Shown here: positions 1 through 6,584 of the stretch, piece after piece
Layout of the letters: each line of letters begins with the position of its first letter
Position numbering within the stretch: the first letter of the stretch is position 1
DNA from: Anoxypelagibacter sp902613655
GTDB taxonomy: Bacteria > Pseudomonadota > Alphaproteobacteria > Pelagibacterales > Pelagibacteraceae
Direction: 5' to 3'
Length of the DNA stretch: 18,761 bases
Assembly (NCBI GenBank): GCA_902613655.1
Contig: CACMHR010000014.1
Coordinates: forward strand, 1-18,761
The notes under the pieces: generated by a model
Seen by the model: only the letters and a program-made list of their open reading frames with translations
Told to the model about the DNA's origin: nothing
The model's database searches: none
Made by a program: the position numbers and the translations under genes

Positions 1-414
1 TGGTATTAAAACATTTTTAAATTTTTTCTTTTTTAATTTTTGTATTACTTTATTGAGTAATTTTATATCATGAGTACCTGGTACTCCCCTTGTTACAAAG
101 AGTGGGTGAATTTTTTTTGACATTCTAATTCTTTCAGATTTAGTTTTGTAAAAATCATCTATTGAAAAAACACACAAATTTAAACCGTATTTTTTTTTAA
201 AAATAAGTTTTAAAATACTTGTTATTGTACTCTTGCCAGCCCCCTGGCCACCCGATAAACCAATAATTTTAGTTTTTTTATCTTTTTGATAAACTGAATA
301 AATCCATTTAGACAAAGGAAGATAAAATGTTTTTAGCTTTCCCATTTTGTCAACAATAGGTCTACCTACAACTTCTTTCTTTTTTAAAAATTTTAAATAA
401 TCACTTTTTATCAT
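1..414 (-). CDS. Glycerate 3-kinase-like P-loop kinase, 3' end beyond window
   Basis: The first 138 codons are visible and open to the window edge. A Walker A P-loop (GGQGAGKS, residues 55-62), a SIDDFY segment (84-89) and TRGVPGTHD (108-116) are seen. Together these are typical of the D-glycerate 3-kinase/YggC family, which phosphorylates glycerate with ATP in the cytoplasm, linking glycolate/glyoxylate or serine carbon to glycolysis. The ATG overlaps the 3' end of the upstream GFA-family gene by 14 nt, so the two are probably translationally coupled. The overlap and the alignment of the P-loop at about residue 55 support this start. A uridine kinase/phosphoribulokinase-like enzyme is the main alternative, but the RGVPGTHD signature favours glycerate kinase. 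The substrate is inferred from family only. Confidence 0.8.
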   Translation of the reverse strand, partial: MIKSDYLKFLKKKEVVGRPIVDKMGKLKTFYLPLSKWIYSVYQKDKKTKIIGLSGGQGAGKSTITSILKLIFKKKYGLNLCVFSIDDFYKTKSERIRMSKKIHPLFVTRGVPGTHDIKLLNKVIQKLKKKKFKNVLIP

Positions 415-769
415 GAGGATGGTTTTCACCATCGTTAACAGGAATATTTTTTAGTTCAAATGGTTTTATTCCCTCTACACAAGCTATATTTATTCCATAA
501 ATTCTGGGGTCAATTCTTGGTCTGTTGTGGGTGTGAATACCACAATTTGTACAAAAATAATGTTTTGCGGTTTTTGAATGGTATTGATAGAGCTTTAAAA
601 GATTTTCACCTTTAATAATTTTAAAATCATCTGGGCCAACGACTCCTATGATATAGCCTTTTCTTTTACATAAAGTACAATTGCATCTCATTACCTTTTT
701 AAAACCAATTTCTGGAACTTCTACTTGACCTTCTACACCACCACAATGGCATGTTAATTTTTTTATCAT
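401..769 (-). CDS. GFA/CENP-V domain zinc protein
   Basis: A 122-residue protein of the GFA (glutathione-dependent formaldehyde-activating) domain family. The zinc-binding cysteines are visible as C7-x-C9, C29-x-C31-x2-C34 and C73-x2-C76, the full family pattern. The length equals a single GFA domain. Family members bind glutathione or act on small S-conjugates, but most have no proven reaction, so the function here is unassigned. The start is supported by an AGGA about 8 nt upstream. The gene lies in a minus-strand operon, overlapping the kinase downstream by 14 nt and an open reading extension of the GT2 gene upstream by 4 nt (ATGA). Confidence 0.85.
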   Translation of the reverse strand: MIKKLTCHCGGVEGQVEVPEIGFKKVMRCNCTLCKRKGYIIGVVGPDDFKIIKGENLLKLYQYHSKTAKHYFCTNCGIHTHNRPRIDPRIYGINIACVEGIKPFELKNIPVNDGENHPHDKK

Positions 770-873
770 TTGTTTATCCTATCAGCTCTTTTGTATGAGA
801 TATCCACATTAAATACTTTCTTTTTTTGAATGTTCACGTTTTGATTCACTTTTGATTCCAAATCAGACTCGTT
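766..873 (-). other. In-frame open extension after the GT2 stop codon
   Basis: Immediately after the TAA (874-876) that ends the GT2 gene, the same frame stays open for 35 codons. It closes with a TGA at 766-768 that forms an ATGA overlap with the GFA-family start. The other gene junctions in this operon also overlap (4 nt and 14 nt), so this looks like the original 3' end of the GT2 gene, cut off by a nonsense change. Alternatively it is a small ORF starting at TTG or GTG, or chance: with about 8% stop codons per codon in DNA this AT-rich, 35 open codons would occur about 5% of the time. Confidence 0.4.
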
Positions 874-1761
874 TTACAACCGTGTAGTGTGTATATTTAT
901 TATATTCTGAATTCTTTGTTGGCAATTTTCTAAATCAATAGAATTCTCCCTTTTTGAAATAATAAAAATAATCAAACAAAAAAATGTGATTGAAAAGTTT
1001 AAAACTAGGAGAATGATATTTTCATCTATTTTGAGATAAAGAAAACTAAATAAAAATATAAATAATAATGATCTTGATAAAACCTGATATTTAAAAGATG
1101 CAATTATTGACATCGAATGAATAATTAATCCTGTTAAAGGCATTTTGGAAGGACCAAAATACCGAAGTCCTCTAATTGTGGGGACGCTATACAAATTAGG
1201 TATAAATTTTTTTGCTGCACCTGCAAAATTACTCCACAAAGTTTTTTTGGATGACAATAATATTACATCATCTTTTGTTAAACAGCTGTAATGACCAAAA
1301 TTCATATTTTTACCTGCAAAAATTAATGTAATTACTTTGTGCAAGTTATATAACACTGTGAAAAGTAGCCCTTCTGATCTTTTTTTTCTTGTAGCAACTA
1401 CAGAGATATTTTTCTTTTCTAAAACATTTTTTATAATAATTGGTAAATCATCTGGATTATCTTCGCCATCTCCATCCATTAATATCATATAATCAAAATC
1501 TTTTTTTTTTGATAAATATTTTATTCCAGTCGCATTACATCTAGTGTGACCTTGGTTTTTCTTGATATTAATCAAATCAATAGACTTAATTTTTTTAAAG
1601 CTGAATGATGGCTTAGGCATTTTTTCAGTGGAACAGTCATTAACTATTAAAACTGTGAATTCTGCATCAAACATAGTGATATTATTATCAATATTATTTA
1701 ATAATTTAAAAAGTGACTGCCAGTCATTATAGCAAGGTATTAAAATTTTAAATTTTTTCAT
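874..1761 (-). CDS. GT2 family glycosyltransferase, membrane anchored
   Basis: A 295-residue glycosyltransferase of the GT-A fold, dolichol-phosphate-mannose-synthase/ArnC/GtrB-like. Seen: the N-terminal strand ILIPCYND (7-13), VNDCST (40-45), NQGHTRCNATG (69-79) and the metal/nucleotide-sugar segment MDGDGED (95-101). Two hydrophobic helices lie near the C-terminus (about 231-245 and 248-269). Such enzymes move a sugar from a nucleotide donor to undecaprenyl phosphate on the cytoplasmic face. Its start overlaps the stop of the ArnT-like gene by 4 nt. That pairing suggests the GT2 makes the lipid-linked sugar and the polytopic partner transfers it to LPS or protein outside. The donor sugar cannot be read from the sequence. 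The frame continues past the stop codon (see 766-873), so the protein may be a truncated version of a longer ancestor. Confidence 0.85.
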   Translation of the reverse strand: MKKFKILIPCYNDWQSLFKLLNNIDNNITMFDAEFTVLIVNDCSTEKMPKPSFSFKKIKSIDLINIKKNQGHTRCNATGIKYLSKKKDFDYMILMDGDGEDNPDDLPIIIKNVLEKKNISVVATRKKRSEGLLFTVLYNLHKVITLIFAGKNMNFGHYSCLTKDDVILLSSKKTLWSNFAGAAKKFIPNLYSVPTIRGLRYFGPSKMPLTGLIIHSMSIIASFKYQVLSRSLLFIFLFSFLYLKIDENIILLVLNFSITFFCLIIFIISKRENSIDLENCQQRIQNIINIHTTRL

Positions 1762-3077
1762 TTCTTTCCTACTACTAAAGCTGGATATTTATTCTCAAGA
1801 CTAATTCTCTCTTTTGAATTCATAAGTTCAGATGCCTTTTTATTATTAATTGATACCCACTTTGGTCTGGATTTTAAATGGTAAGATAAATTTCCAGCAT
1901 ACCACTCATCCCCTATTACATAGTAAATTTCACTTTTATATTTTTGATCCCACAAACTTTGAACCTCTTTAGCTTTTTGTTTTCCAGGAAAATCCGTCCT
2001 TTTTTCTGTCTGGGTTATTGAGACATACGCATATGCAAGTGGGGAAAAAATAAATAAAATTATAAATATAGATGCAAAATTTTGTAATTTATTCAAATTA
2101 ATCTGGGATTTAAAGATATAAATAATGAAAGTACCAGAGAACAAATAAAAAGGTGTCATCCACATTGTTCTTATTTTTGCCCCCATAATCATTGATGTCA
2201 ATAACATTAAAAATATAGGAGCAATAGTAGTTAAAAATAGAAATACTAATTTTTCATCTTTTAAATTTAATTTGGGGGTTGTTTTTTTTACTAGAAAAAA
2301 AAATATAAAAAGAAAAGGAGCTAAAAGACCAATTTGCTTAGTTAAGAAAATTAAGGGATAAATTAAGTGGTCTATAAAACTGCCTACTCCTCCAGTCCTT
2401 TGTAAACCATAAATAATAGTCATGTAGTTATTTTCGGTTAACCAAATTATATGAGGTAATAGGATTAACAAGGTAATTGGGCCCGCAATAAAATAATGCG
2501 AAAATTTGATTTTTTTTCCTTTTCTTAAAAAATAAATAAAAACAAGTTTAATACCTATGATTAAATAAATAAAAAGGTATTTTGATAGAATTCCTAGACC
2601 AGCAAATAAACCTAAAAATACATAGTCCGTTGATTTATCATATTTAATACATCTCCATGTATAATAAACAGTTAAAGCCCAAAAAGGTAATTGAGCAACA
2701 TTCACATTAAATTCTGGGGTAGTAAAATTATAAAAATAGATACCTTCTAATAAAAGAACTGACAAAAGAGCAAGTTTTTGATTATTTAAAATTTCATTTG
2801 AAAATTTGTAGACTGCAATAAATCCTACGATTACAAATAGTTGGCTAAGCAAATAATAAGCCCAATCTTTGGTTCCAAAAATTCGATAAAATATTTCAAC
2901 TGCAAAAGCACTTAATGGAGGATGTTTGTTAAAGCCCCAATCTAAATTACTTCCCCAGGCTAATGCTTCAATTGTATCAAGTGGAAGATTTTTATTGGTC
3001 AAAGAGGGTGCTAGAACCCAAAGCAATAAATGAATAAATAAGAATACAAAGAATAGGTTATTAATGTTTTTTGTCAT
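1758..3077 (-). CDS. ArnT/PMT-like polytopic glycosyltransferase
   Basis: About 439 residues with roughly ten hydrophobic segments, fitting the GT-C superfamily (PMT_2, ArnT-like). The first extracytoplasmic loop carries an acidic residue in LPLDTIEALAWG, followed by the family hallmark HPPL (about residues 52-55 from the chosen start). These enzymes use polyprenyl-phosphate sugars to glycosylate lipid A, other glycans or proteins on the periplasmic side. The partner GT2 gene overlaps its stop by 4 nt. The ATG at 3077 is chosen; a GTG three codons upstream (3086) is in frame and equally lacks a clear SD. A TATAAT (minus strand, at 3102-3107) sits a short way upstream, back-to-back with the dksA promoter, but its -35 is poor. 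Confidence 0.85.
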   Translation of the reverse strand: MTKNINNLFFVFLFIHLLLWVLAPSLTNKNLPLDTIEALAWGSNLDWGFNKHPPLSAFAVEIFYRIFGTKDWAYYLLSQLFVIVGFIAVYKFSNEILNNQKLALLSVLLLEGIYFYNFTTPEFNVNVAQLPFWALTVYYTWRCIKYDKSTDYVFLGLFAGLGILSKYLFIYLIIGIKLVFIYFLRKGKKIKFSHYFIAGPITLLILLPHIIWLTENNYMTIIYGLQRTGGVGSFIDHLIYPLIFLTKQIGLLAPFLFIFFFLVKKTTPKLNLKDEKLVFLFLTTIAPIFLMLLTSMIMGAKIRTMWMTPFYLFSGTFIIYIFKSQINLNKLQNFASIFIILFIFSPLAYAYVSITQTEKRTDFPGKQKAKEVQSLWDQKYKSEIYYVIGDEWYAGNLSYHLKSRPKWVSINNKKASELMNSKERISLENKYPALVVGKK

Positions 3078-3107
3078 AAAATTCACAAATTACTAATTTA
3101 AATTATA

Positions 3108-3135
3108 TTGACACGAATATAAACGTTTATATACT
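3108..3135 (+). promoter_or_regulatory. Sigma-70-type promoter of dksA
   Basis: A consensus TTGACA (3108-3113) is followed after 16 bp by TATACT (3130-3135). The predicted transcript start, about 3142, leaves only about nine nucleotides before the dksA ATG at 3151, so the mRNA would be nearly leaderless. This agrees with the lack of a good SD there. Confidence 0.65.
3117..3132. repeat. 16-bp perfect palindrome in dksA promoter
   Basis: The sequence ATATAAACGTTTATAT reads the same on both strands and fills most of the spacer between the -35 and -10 of dksA, touching the -10. It also lies just upstream of the opposite TATAAT of the glycosyltransferase operon. It could be an operator for both directions. 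A rough estimate using 70% AT gives about one such palindrome by chance per window of this size, so only its location makes it notable. Confidence 0.35.
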
Positions 3136-3150
3136 CCCCAATTTTAAAAG

Positions 3151-3570
3151 ATGGTTAAAAAGTCACCTAAAAAATACACTCCCAACAGTAAAGAGAAGTA
3201 TATGTGTGCAAAACACAAAAAATACTTTAATGAAAGGCTTGTAAGCTGGAGAAAAGAAATCATTAAATCAAATACTGAGAGTGTCATACTTAATAACATG
3301 GATGATAACTCTGCATCTGCCGATATTGTAGACCAAGCGTCTTCTCAAACAGAAAAGTCTGTTGAGTTAAGGGCCTCTAATAGGAGAAGAAAGCTAGTAA
3401 ACAAAATTGATCAGGCTTTAAAAAAAATTAAAGATGGTACTTATGGATTTTGTGAAGAAACTGGAGAACCAATTGGTCTTAAAAGATTAATAGCTAGACC
3501 AATCGCAACACTTAGTATTGAAGCTCAGGAGAGACACGAAAAAGAAGAGAAAATTTTTATCGATAATTAA
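3151..3570 (+). CDS. dksA: DksA/TraR family RNA polymerase regulator, zinc site degenerate
   Basis: A 139-residue DksA, which binds RNA polymerase through the secondary channel and acts with ppGpp on rRNA and amino-acid promoters. The coiled-coil tip motif DxxDxA is intact (D58, D61, A63). The zinc finger is reduced: of the four cysteines in E. coli DksA only C101 remains, with T104, S122 and A125 at the others. The fold-defining stretch ETGEPIGLKRL / ARPIATLS (103-122) is conserved. This pattern resembles other alphaproteobacterial DksA proteins, from memory of the family. The first ATG is preferred over the internal Met18 because residues 9-18 match the E. coli segment before its coiled coil. 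The stop codon overlaps that of the convergent GST gene. Confidence 0.93.
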   Translation: MVKKSPKKYTPNSKEKYMCAKHKKYFNERLVSWRKEIIKSNTESVILNNMDDNSASADIVDQASSQTEKSVELRASNRRRKLVNKIDQALKKIKDGTYGFCEETGEPIGLKRLIARPIATLSIEAQERHEKEEKIFIDN

Positions 3571-4190
3571 GGTTTCGGAATTTTTTCATCTCTTTTAAGA
3601 AGGTCATAACCTTTAATGACTGCATCCCTTTTAGAAATAGCACTATACCAACGAGTTAAGTGTTTAAAATCTTTTAAACCCACATCGTGCCATTCATGTC
3701 TAGCAATCCAAGGAAATGTTGCTATATCGGCAATAGAATATTCTCCAGCTAAATATTCACTTTTCTCAAGTCTTTCGTCCAAATCTTTATAAATACTTTT
3801 TGCTATCTTAAAATATCTATCTTCACCCCATTCACTTTTACCGGGATTATAATGATGAAACTGATGATGTTGCCCAAGCAAAGGTCCAACGTAGGCCATC
3901 TGTGCCATTAACCACTGGATTATCACTCCTTTGTTTTTTTCTGGATAAAACTTCCCGCTTTTCTCTCCTAAATACATTAATATCGCTCCGGACTCGAAAA
4001 TATTTACATTGCTATCATGATCTGTAATTACAGGAATTTTACTAAATGGGCTTATTGCTCTGAACTTAGGATTAAATTGTTCGTCTTTGTTGATATTAAC
4101 TATTGTAATTTTGTAGTTTAAATTTATCTCCTCCAACATTATTGTTATTTTTTTACCGTTAGGAGTGTTTGAGGTAAATAATTCTATCAT
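3567..4190 (-). CDS. Glutathione S-transferase, Nu-class-like
   Basis: A 207-residue soluble GST. The N-terminal thioredoxin-fold domain contains TPNGKKITIMLEE (9-21), the pattern of the YfcG/YghU-type Nu class, which lack a catalytic Tyr/Ser and often act as disulfide-bond reductases with glutathione. The cis-Pro segment KIPVITD and the glutathione-binding FESGAILMYLGE follow. The second half, rich in helices with YLAGEYSIADIATFPW, is the standard GST C-terminal domain. The start overlaps the stop of the flavoprotein reductase by 4 nt (ATGA), so it belongs to the ferredoxin-reductase unit. A redox role alongside them is inferred; the substrate is unknown. Confidence 0.88.
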   Translation of the reverse strand: MIELFTSNTPNGKKITIMLEEINLNYKITIVNINKDEQFNPKFRAISPFSKIPVITDHDSNVNIFESGAILMYLGEKSGKFYPEKNKGVIIQWLMAQMAYVGPLLGQHHQFHHYNPGKSEWGEDRYFKIAKSIYKDLDERLEKSEYLAGEYSIADIATFPWIARHEWHDVGLKDFKHLTRWYSAISKRDAVIKGYDLLKRDEKIPKP

Positions 4191-5206
4191 TTAGGTTTTC
4201 GTCCTAGACGCTCTTGGATCTCTTTTGATGATGTTGTGAATTGAAATCTATATTTTTCATTTGGTCTTGCTCTTTTAAAACATTCTACAGATGCTAATGC
4301 TGCTTCATGAAATCCAGATAAGATAAGTTTCTCTTTACCTGGGTAAGTACATATATCTCCAATTGCAAATATTCCTTTTTTATTAGTCTGAAAATTTTCA
4401 GTATTTACTGATATTGTTTTTCTATTCATATTTAAACCCCATTCAGCAATTGGTCCGAGTTGCATTATTAATCCAAAAAATCCTAAAACATAGTCGGTAT
4501 TTACTTTTATAGTTTTTTCTTCATCATTTTTAATCGTTATTGATTTAATATTTTTATCTCCTTCTATCGAGCTAATTTGATATTTAGTTATAATTTTAAG
4601 TTTTCCAGCTTTTTCTAGTTTTTTAATCTCATTTAAAGTATGTGGAGCACCTCTAAATTCATCTCTCCTGTGAATTAACGTAACCATTGAAATTTTAGAT
4701 AATTCTAAAGTCCAGTCTAATGCTGAGTCCCCTCCGCCAAAAATTACAACTTTTTTATCTTTAAATTTATTTTTATCATTTACTGAATAAAAAATACTTT
4801 TTCCCTCATATTTTTCAGACCCCTTCAAAGAAATTTTCCTAGGCTCAAAAGATCCAACTCCTCCAGCAATAATAATATTGGGGGCAGAAAAAACTTTATT
4901 TTTATTTGTTTTTATTATCCAGTTATTATTGTCATTTGAAACCTCTTGGACTCTATCGTTAAAATGAAAATTTGTTTTAAATGGTTTTATTTGTTTCAGT
5001 AAATTTTCTGTTAATTCTTTCCCCGTGCATTCTGGAATTGCTGGGATATCATATATAGGTTTATCTGGATAAAGTTCAATACATTGTCCTCCAGCTCGAT
5101 CCAAATTATCTATTACTTCAGCTTTCAATCCTTTTATACCTAATTGATGAACAGCAAATAACCCAACTGGTCCTGCACCAACTATTACTACATCAGTTTT
5201 TATCAT
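4187..5206 (-). CDS. Thioredoxin-reductase-like ferredoxin-NAD(P)+ reductase (type 2 FNR)
   Basis: A 339-residue FAD/NAD(P)H flavoprotein with thioredoxin-reductase fold. Seen: the FAD dinucleotide motif VGAGPVG (9-15), GGQCIELYP (39-47), the NADPH motif FGGGDSALD (156-164) and the second FAD motif AIGD (281-284). The CxxC of true thioredoxin reductases is absent after the NADPH motif, which marks the YumC-type ferredoxin reductase. Start chosen at the ATG 2 nt after the ferredoxin stop. A longer reading from 5275 adds 23 residues that overlap the ferredoxin gene and do not fit the family. The adjacent ferredoxin is its likely partner, with GST as third member. In SAR11 this flavoprotein is often labelled thioredoxin reductase. 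Confidence 0.88.
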   Translation of the reverse strand: MIKTDVVIVGAGPVGLFAVHQLGIKGLKAEVIDNLDRAGGQCIELYPDKPIYDIPAIPECTGKELTENLLKQIKPFKTNFHFNDRVQEVSNDNNNWIIKTNKNKVFSAPNIIIAGGVGSFEPRKISLKGSEKYEGKSIFYSVNDKNKFKDKKVVIFGGGDSALDWTLELSKISMVTLIHRRDEFRGAPHTLNEIKKLEKAGKLKIITKYQISSIEGDKNIKSITIKNDEEKTIKVNTDYVLGFFGLIMQLGPIAEWGLNMNRKTISVNTENFQTNKKGIFAIGDICTYPGKEKLILSGFHEAALASVECFKRARPNEKYRFQFTTSSKEIQERLGRKPK

Positions 5207-5208
5207 CT

Positions 5209-5529
5209 TTAAATTTGTTTGGATGGAGTAGTAACGACTAATCCATCTAATTCCTCTGAGACAATTAATTGACAACTGAGCCTACTATTTTTTTTTGGTT
5301 CAAATGCCATATCAATCATATCTTGTTCTGCGTCTTCTGCTTTTTGTAATTTATTTAACCATTCTTCTTTGACATAAACATGGCAAGTCGCACAGGCCAT
5401 TCCTCCTCCACAATCTGCGTCAATTCCTGAAATATTATTTTGAACTGCACCTTCCATAACTGAAAGTCCTTTTTCTACATCTATAGTTTTATGATTTCCC
5501 GATGAGTCAATATAAGTAATCTTGGGCAT
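5209..5529 (-). CDS. [2Fe-2S] ferredoxin, adrenodoxin type
   Basis: A 106-residue ferredoxin with cluster ligands C40-x5-C46-x2-C49 and C86, the spacing of vertebrate/ISC-type (adrenodoxin-like) ferredoxins. It carries single electrons in the cytoplasm, and the flavoprotein reductase two nucleotides downstream is the evident donor. The gene lies directly behind proteorhodopsin, an arrangement known from SAR11. An intrinsic terminator separates them, however, so expression needs read-through or its own start. A TTGCCC-N16-TATATT promoter-like pair (minus strand, within 5536-5563) overlaps the terminator's 3' half and would give a nearly leaderless mRNA; no SD is seen. A second, Isc-associated ferredoxin would be expected elsewhere in the genome. 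Confidence 0.92.
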   Translation of the reverse strand: MPKITYIDSSGNHKTIDVEKGLSVMEGAVQNNISGIDADCGGGMACATCHVYVKEEWLNKLQKAEDAEQDMIDMAFEPKKNSRLSCQLIVSEELDGLVVTTPSKQI

Positions 5530-5546
5530 GTAATTAATATAGGTAC

Positions 5547-5585
5547 AAAAAAAAATAGGGCAAGTGGTTAAACCCGCCCTATTTT
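5547..5585 (-). terminator. Rho-independent terminator after proteorhodopsin
   Basis: On the minus strand AAAATAGGGC (5585-5576) pairs perfectly with GCCCTATTTT (5561-5552) across a 14-nt loop, followed by five more T (nine in the whole run). It lies 20 nt after the rhodopsin stop and 17 nt before the ferredoxin ATG, so it would insulate or attenuate the electron-transfer genes relative to the rhodopsin. Confidence 0.85.
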
Positions 5586-5605
5586 ATAAAATTAACTATC
5601 TATTA

Positions 5606-6376
5606 CTATCTTTTAGCTAAAGAAGTATTCTGCATAGCAGCAGCCCAAATTACAAGACCGAATGCTAATTTGTTTACGAAGTCAGCTAAGTTGTAGATGA
5701 TGTTCAACGTGTTAGAGTCAATTCCACCAGCTAGGTAACCAAATACGTAACCTAGTGGGTAAATAGCCCAACCAATTGTAACTATCATTCTCATAGCGCC
5801 GAAACATGTAGCAACAGCTTTGTTACCACCCTTCGCAGCAGCTCTTCCAGCTTCACCTGAAAAGATTTCAAATAGAATGTATATCCAACCTGCCATTCCA
5901 ATTATGAAACCGACAAATTCTTGGATATAACCGGCTTCACCTAAATATCCACCGATTAACATTACTAATGAAGCTATTAATAGTCTCCAGAACATTGAAG
6001 CTGGAACTTTTCTAATAGCAGCTAAGATTAAATAGAATTCAACAATCTGCATTGGAACAGTGATTAACCAATCAATATATCTGTATACTGTTGGAGTTTC
6101 GCCTGTAGTAACCCAGATGTCTCTCATATAAACGTAGTGAACAAATGCTACGAACTGAATTAATCCAGCTACAGTTACAGATGTTCTCCACGATGCAGCA
6201 ACTGTATTTCTTTCTAAAAAGAAAAATACAGCACCGGCTAACATACCCATAGACACTAACCAAAACGTAATTCCTACGAAATCGTCAGTAGCTAACATGG
6301 CAGTAGCAGCATTAGCTGAACTCGTAACGCCTATAAAGGCAAGAGCCGCTAGTGCGATCATGCTTAGTTTTTTCAT
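5606..6376 (-). CDS. Proteorhodopsin, blue-tuned proton pump
   Basis: A 256-residue microbial rhodopsin, preceded by a cleavable signal peptide (about 1-23, ending SANA) and with seven membrane helices. Functional residues are all present: Schiff-base Lys K236 in NLADFVNK, counter-ion D102, T106 and proton donor E113 (the D-T-E set of proton pumps), and the counter-ion partner H80. The spectral tuning site (105 in green proteorhodopsin) is Gln110, which gives blue absorption near 490 nm in characterised proteins. It uses light and retinal to pump protons out of the cell. No retinal-synthesis genes are in the window. The SD GGGAGG lies 5 nt before the ATG, the strongest in the window, and the gene looks more GC-rich than its neighbours, both consistent with high expression. 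Confidence 0.98.
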   Translation of the reverse strand: MKKLSMIALAALAFIGVTSSANAATAMLATDDFVGITFWLVSMGMLAGAVFFFLERNTVAASWRTSVTVAGLIQFVAFVHYVYMRDIWVTTGETPTVYRYIDWLITVPMQIVEFYLILAAIRKVPASMFWRLLIASLVMLIGGYLGEAGYIQEFVGFIIGMAGWIYILFEIFSGEAGRAAAKGGNKAVATCFGAMRMIVTIGWAIYPLGYVFGYLAGGIDSNTLNIIYNLADFVNKLAFGLVIWAAAMQNTSLAKR

Positions 6377-6381
6377 GAAAA

Positions 6382-6387
6382 CCTCCC
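6382..6387 (-). promoter_or_regulatory. Strong Shine-Dalgarno of proteorhodopsin
   Basis: GGGAGG on the minus strand, 5 nt before the ATG at 6376, is an almost complete anti-16S match. Most neighbours here have weak or absent SDs, so it both fixes the start and points to strong translation. Confidence 0.8.
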
Positions 6388-6420
6388 TTTCGTTTAGTTT
6401 TCTTTGGTTTAAATTTAAAC

Positions 6421-6453
6421 ATTCAAGAAGAAGTTATCTCCCTCACCTTGAAT
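6421..6453 (-). promoter_or_regulatory. Hairpin in the proteorhodopsin 5' leader
   Basis: On the minus strand ATTCAAG (6453-6447) and CTTGAAT (6427-6421) are perfectly complementary around a 19-nt purine-rich loop. They are followed directly by a 14-bp palindrome (6407-6420) and then the SD at 6382-6387. The whole gap of 208 bp to prpE also holds A/T tracts (6470-6500, 6530-6540) but no clear minus-strand -35/-10 pair, so I cannot prove the hairpin is transcribed. If it is, it is a candidate structured leader or regulator site for rhodopsin. Confidence 0.35.
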
Positions 6454-6520
6454 AAGCGGAACGGTACCCAAAAAAAAAGTTAATTTGAAGCTTTTTTTTT
6501 AATAAAAAGTGTTGAATTTA

Positions 6521-6550
6521 TTGACTTTTTAGTTTTTTTTTGGGGATAAT
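6521..6550 (+). promoter_or_regulatory. Promoter of the acyl-CoA synthetase gene
   Basis: TTGACT (6521-6526) and GATAAT (6545-6550) are separated by 18 bp. The predicted transcript start near 6557 leaves a leader of about 28 nt containing the AGGGAG SD at 6571-6576. Confidence 0.55.
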
Positions 6551-6584
6551 AGTGGTTAAATTGGGTTAAAAGGGAGTATCAGAT

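Noticed and set aside
839..858. Repeated TTTGATTC before the GFA-family gene, considered as an operator
   Set aside because: It lies inside the open extension of the GT2 frame and is AT-rich and imperfectly arranged.
5207..5275. Longer start for the flavoprotein reductase
   Set aside because: The extra 23 residues overlap the ferredoxin gene and precede the family-typical N-terminus, which begins just before the FAD motif.
6072..6263. Minus-strand frame inside proteorhodopsin
   Set aside because: Overlaps the well-supported rhodopsin gene in another frame; no domain, no SD.
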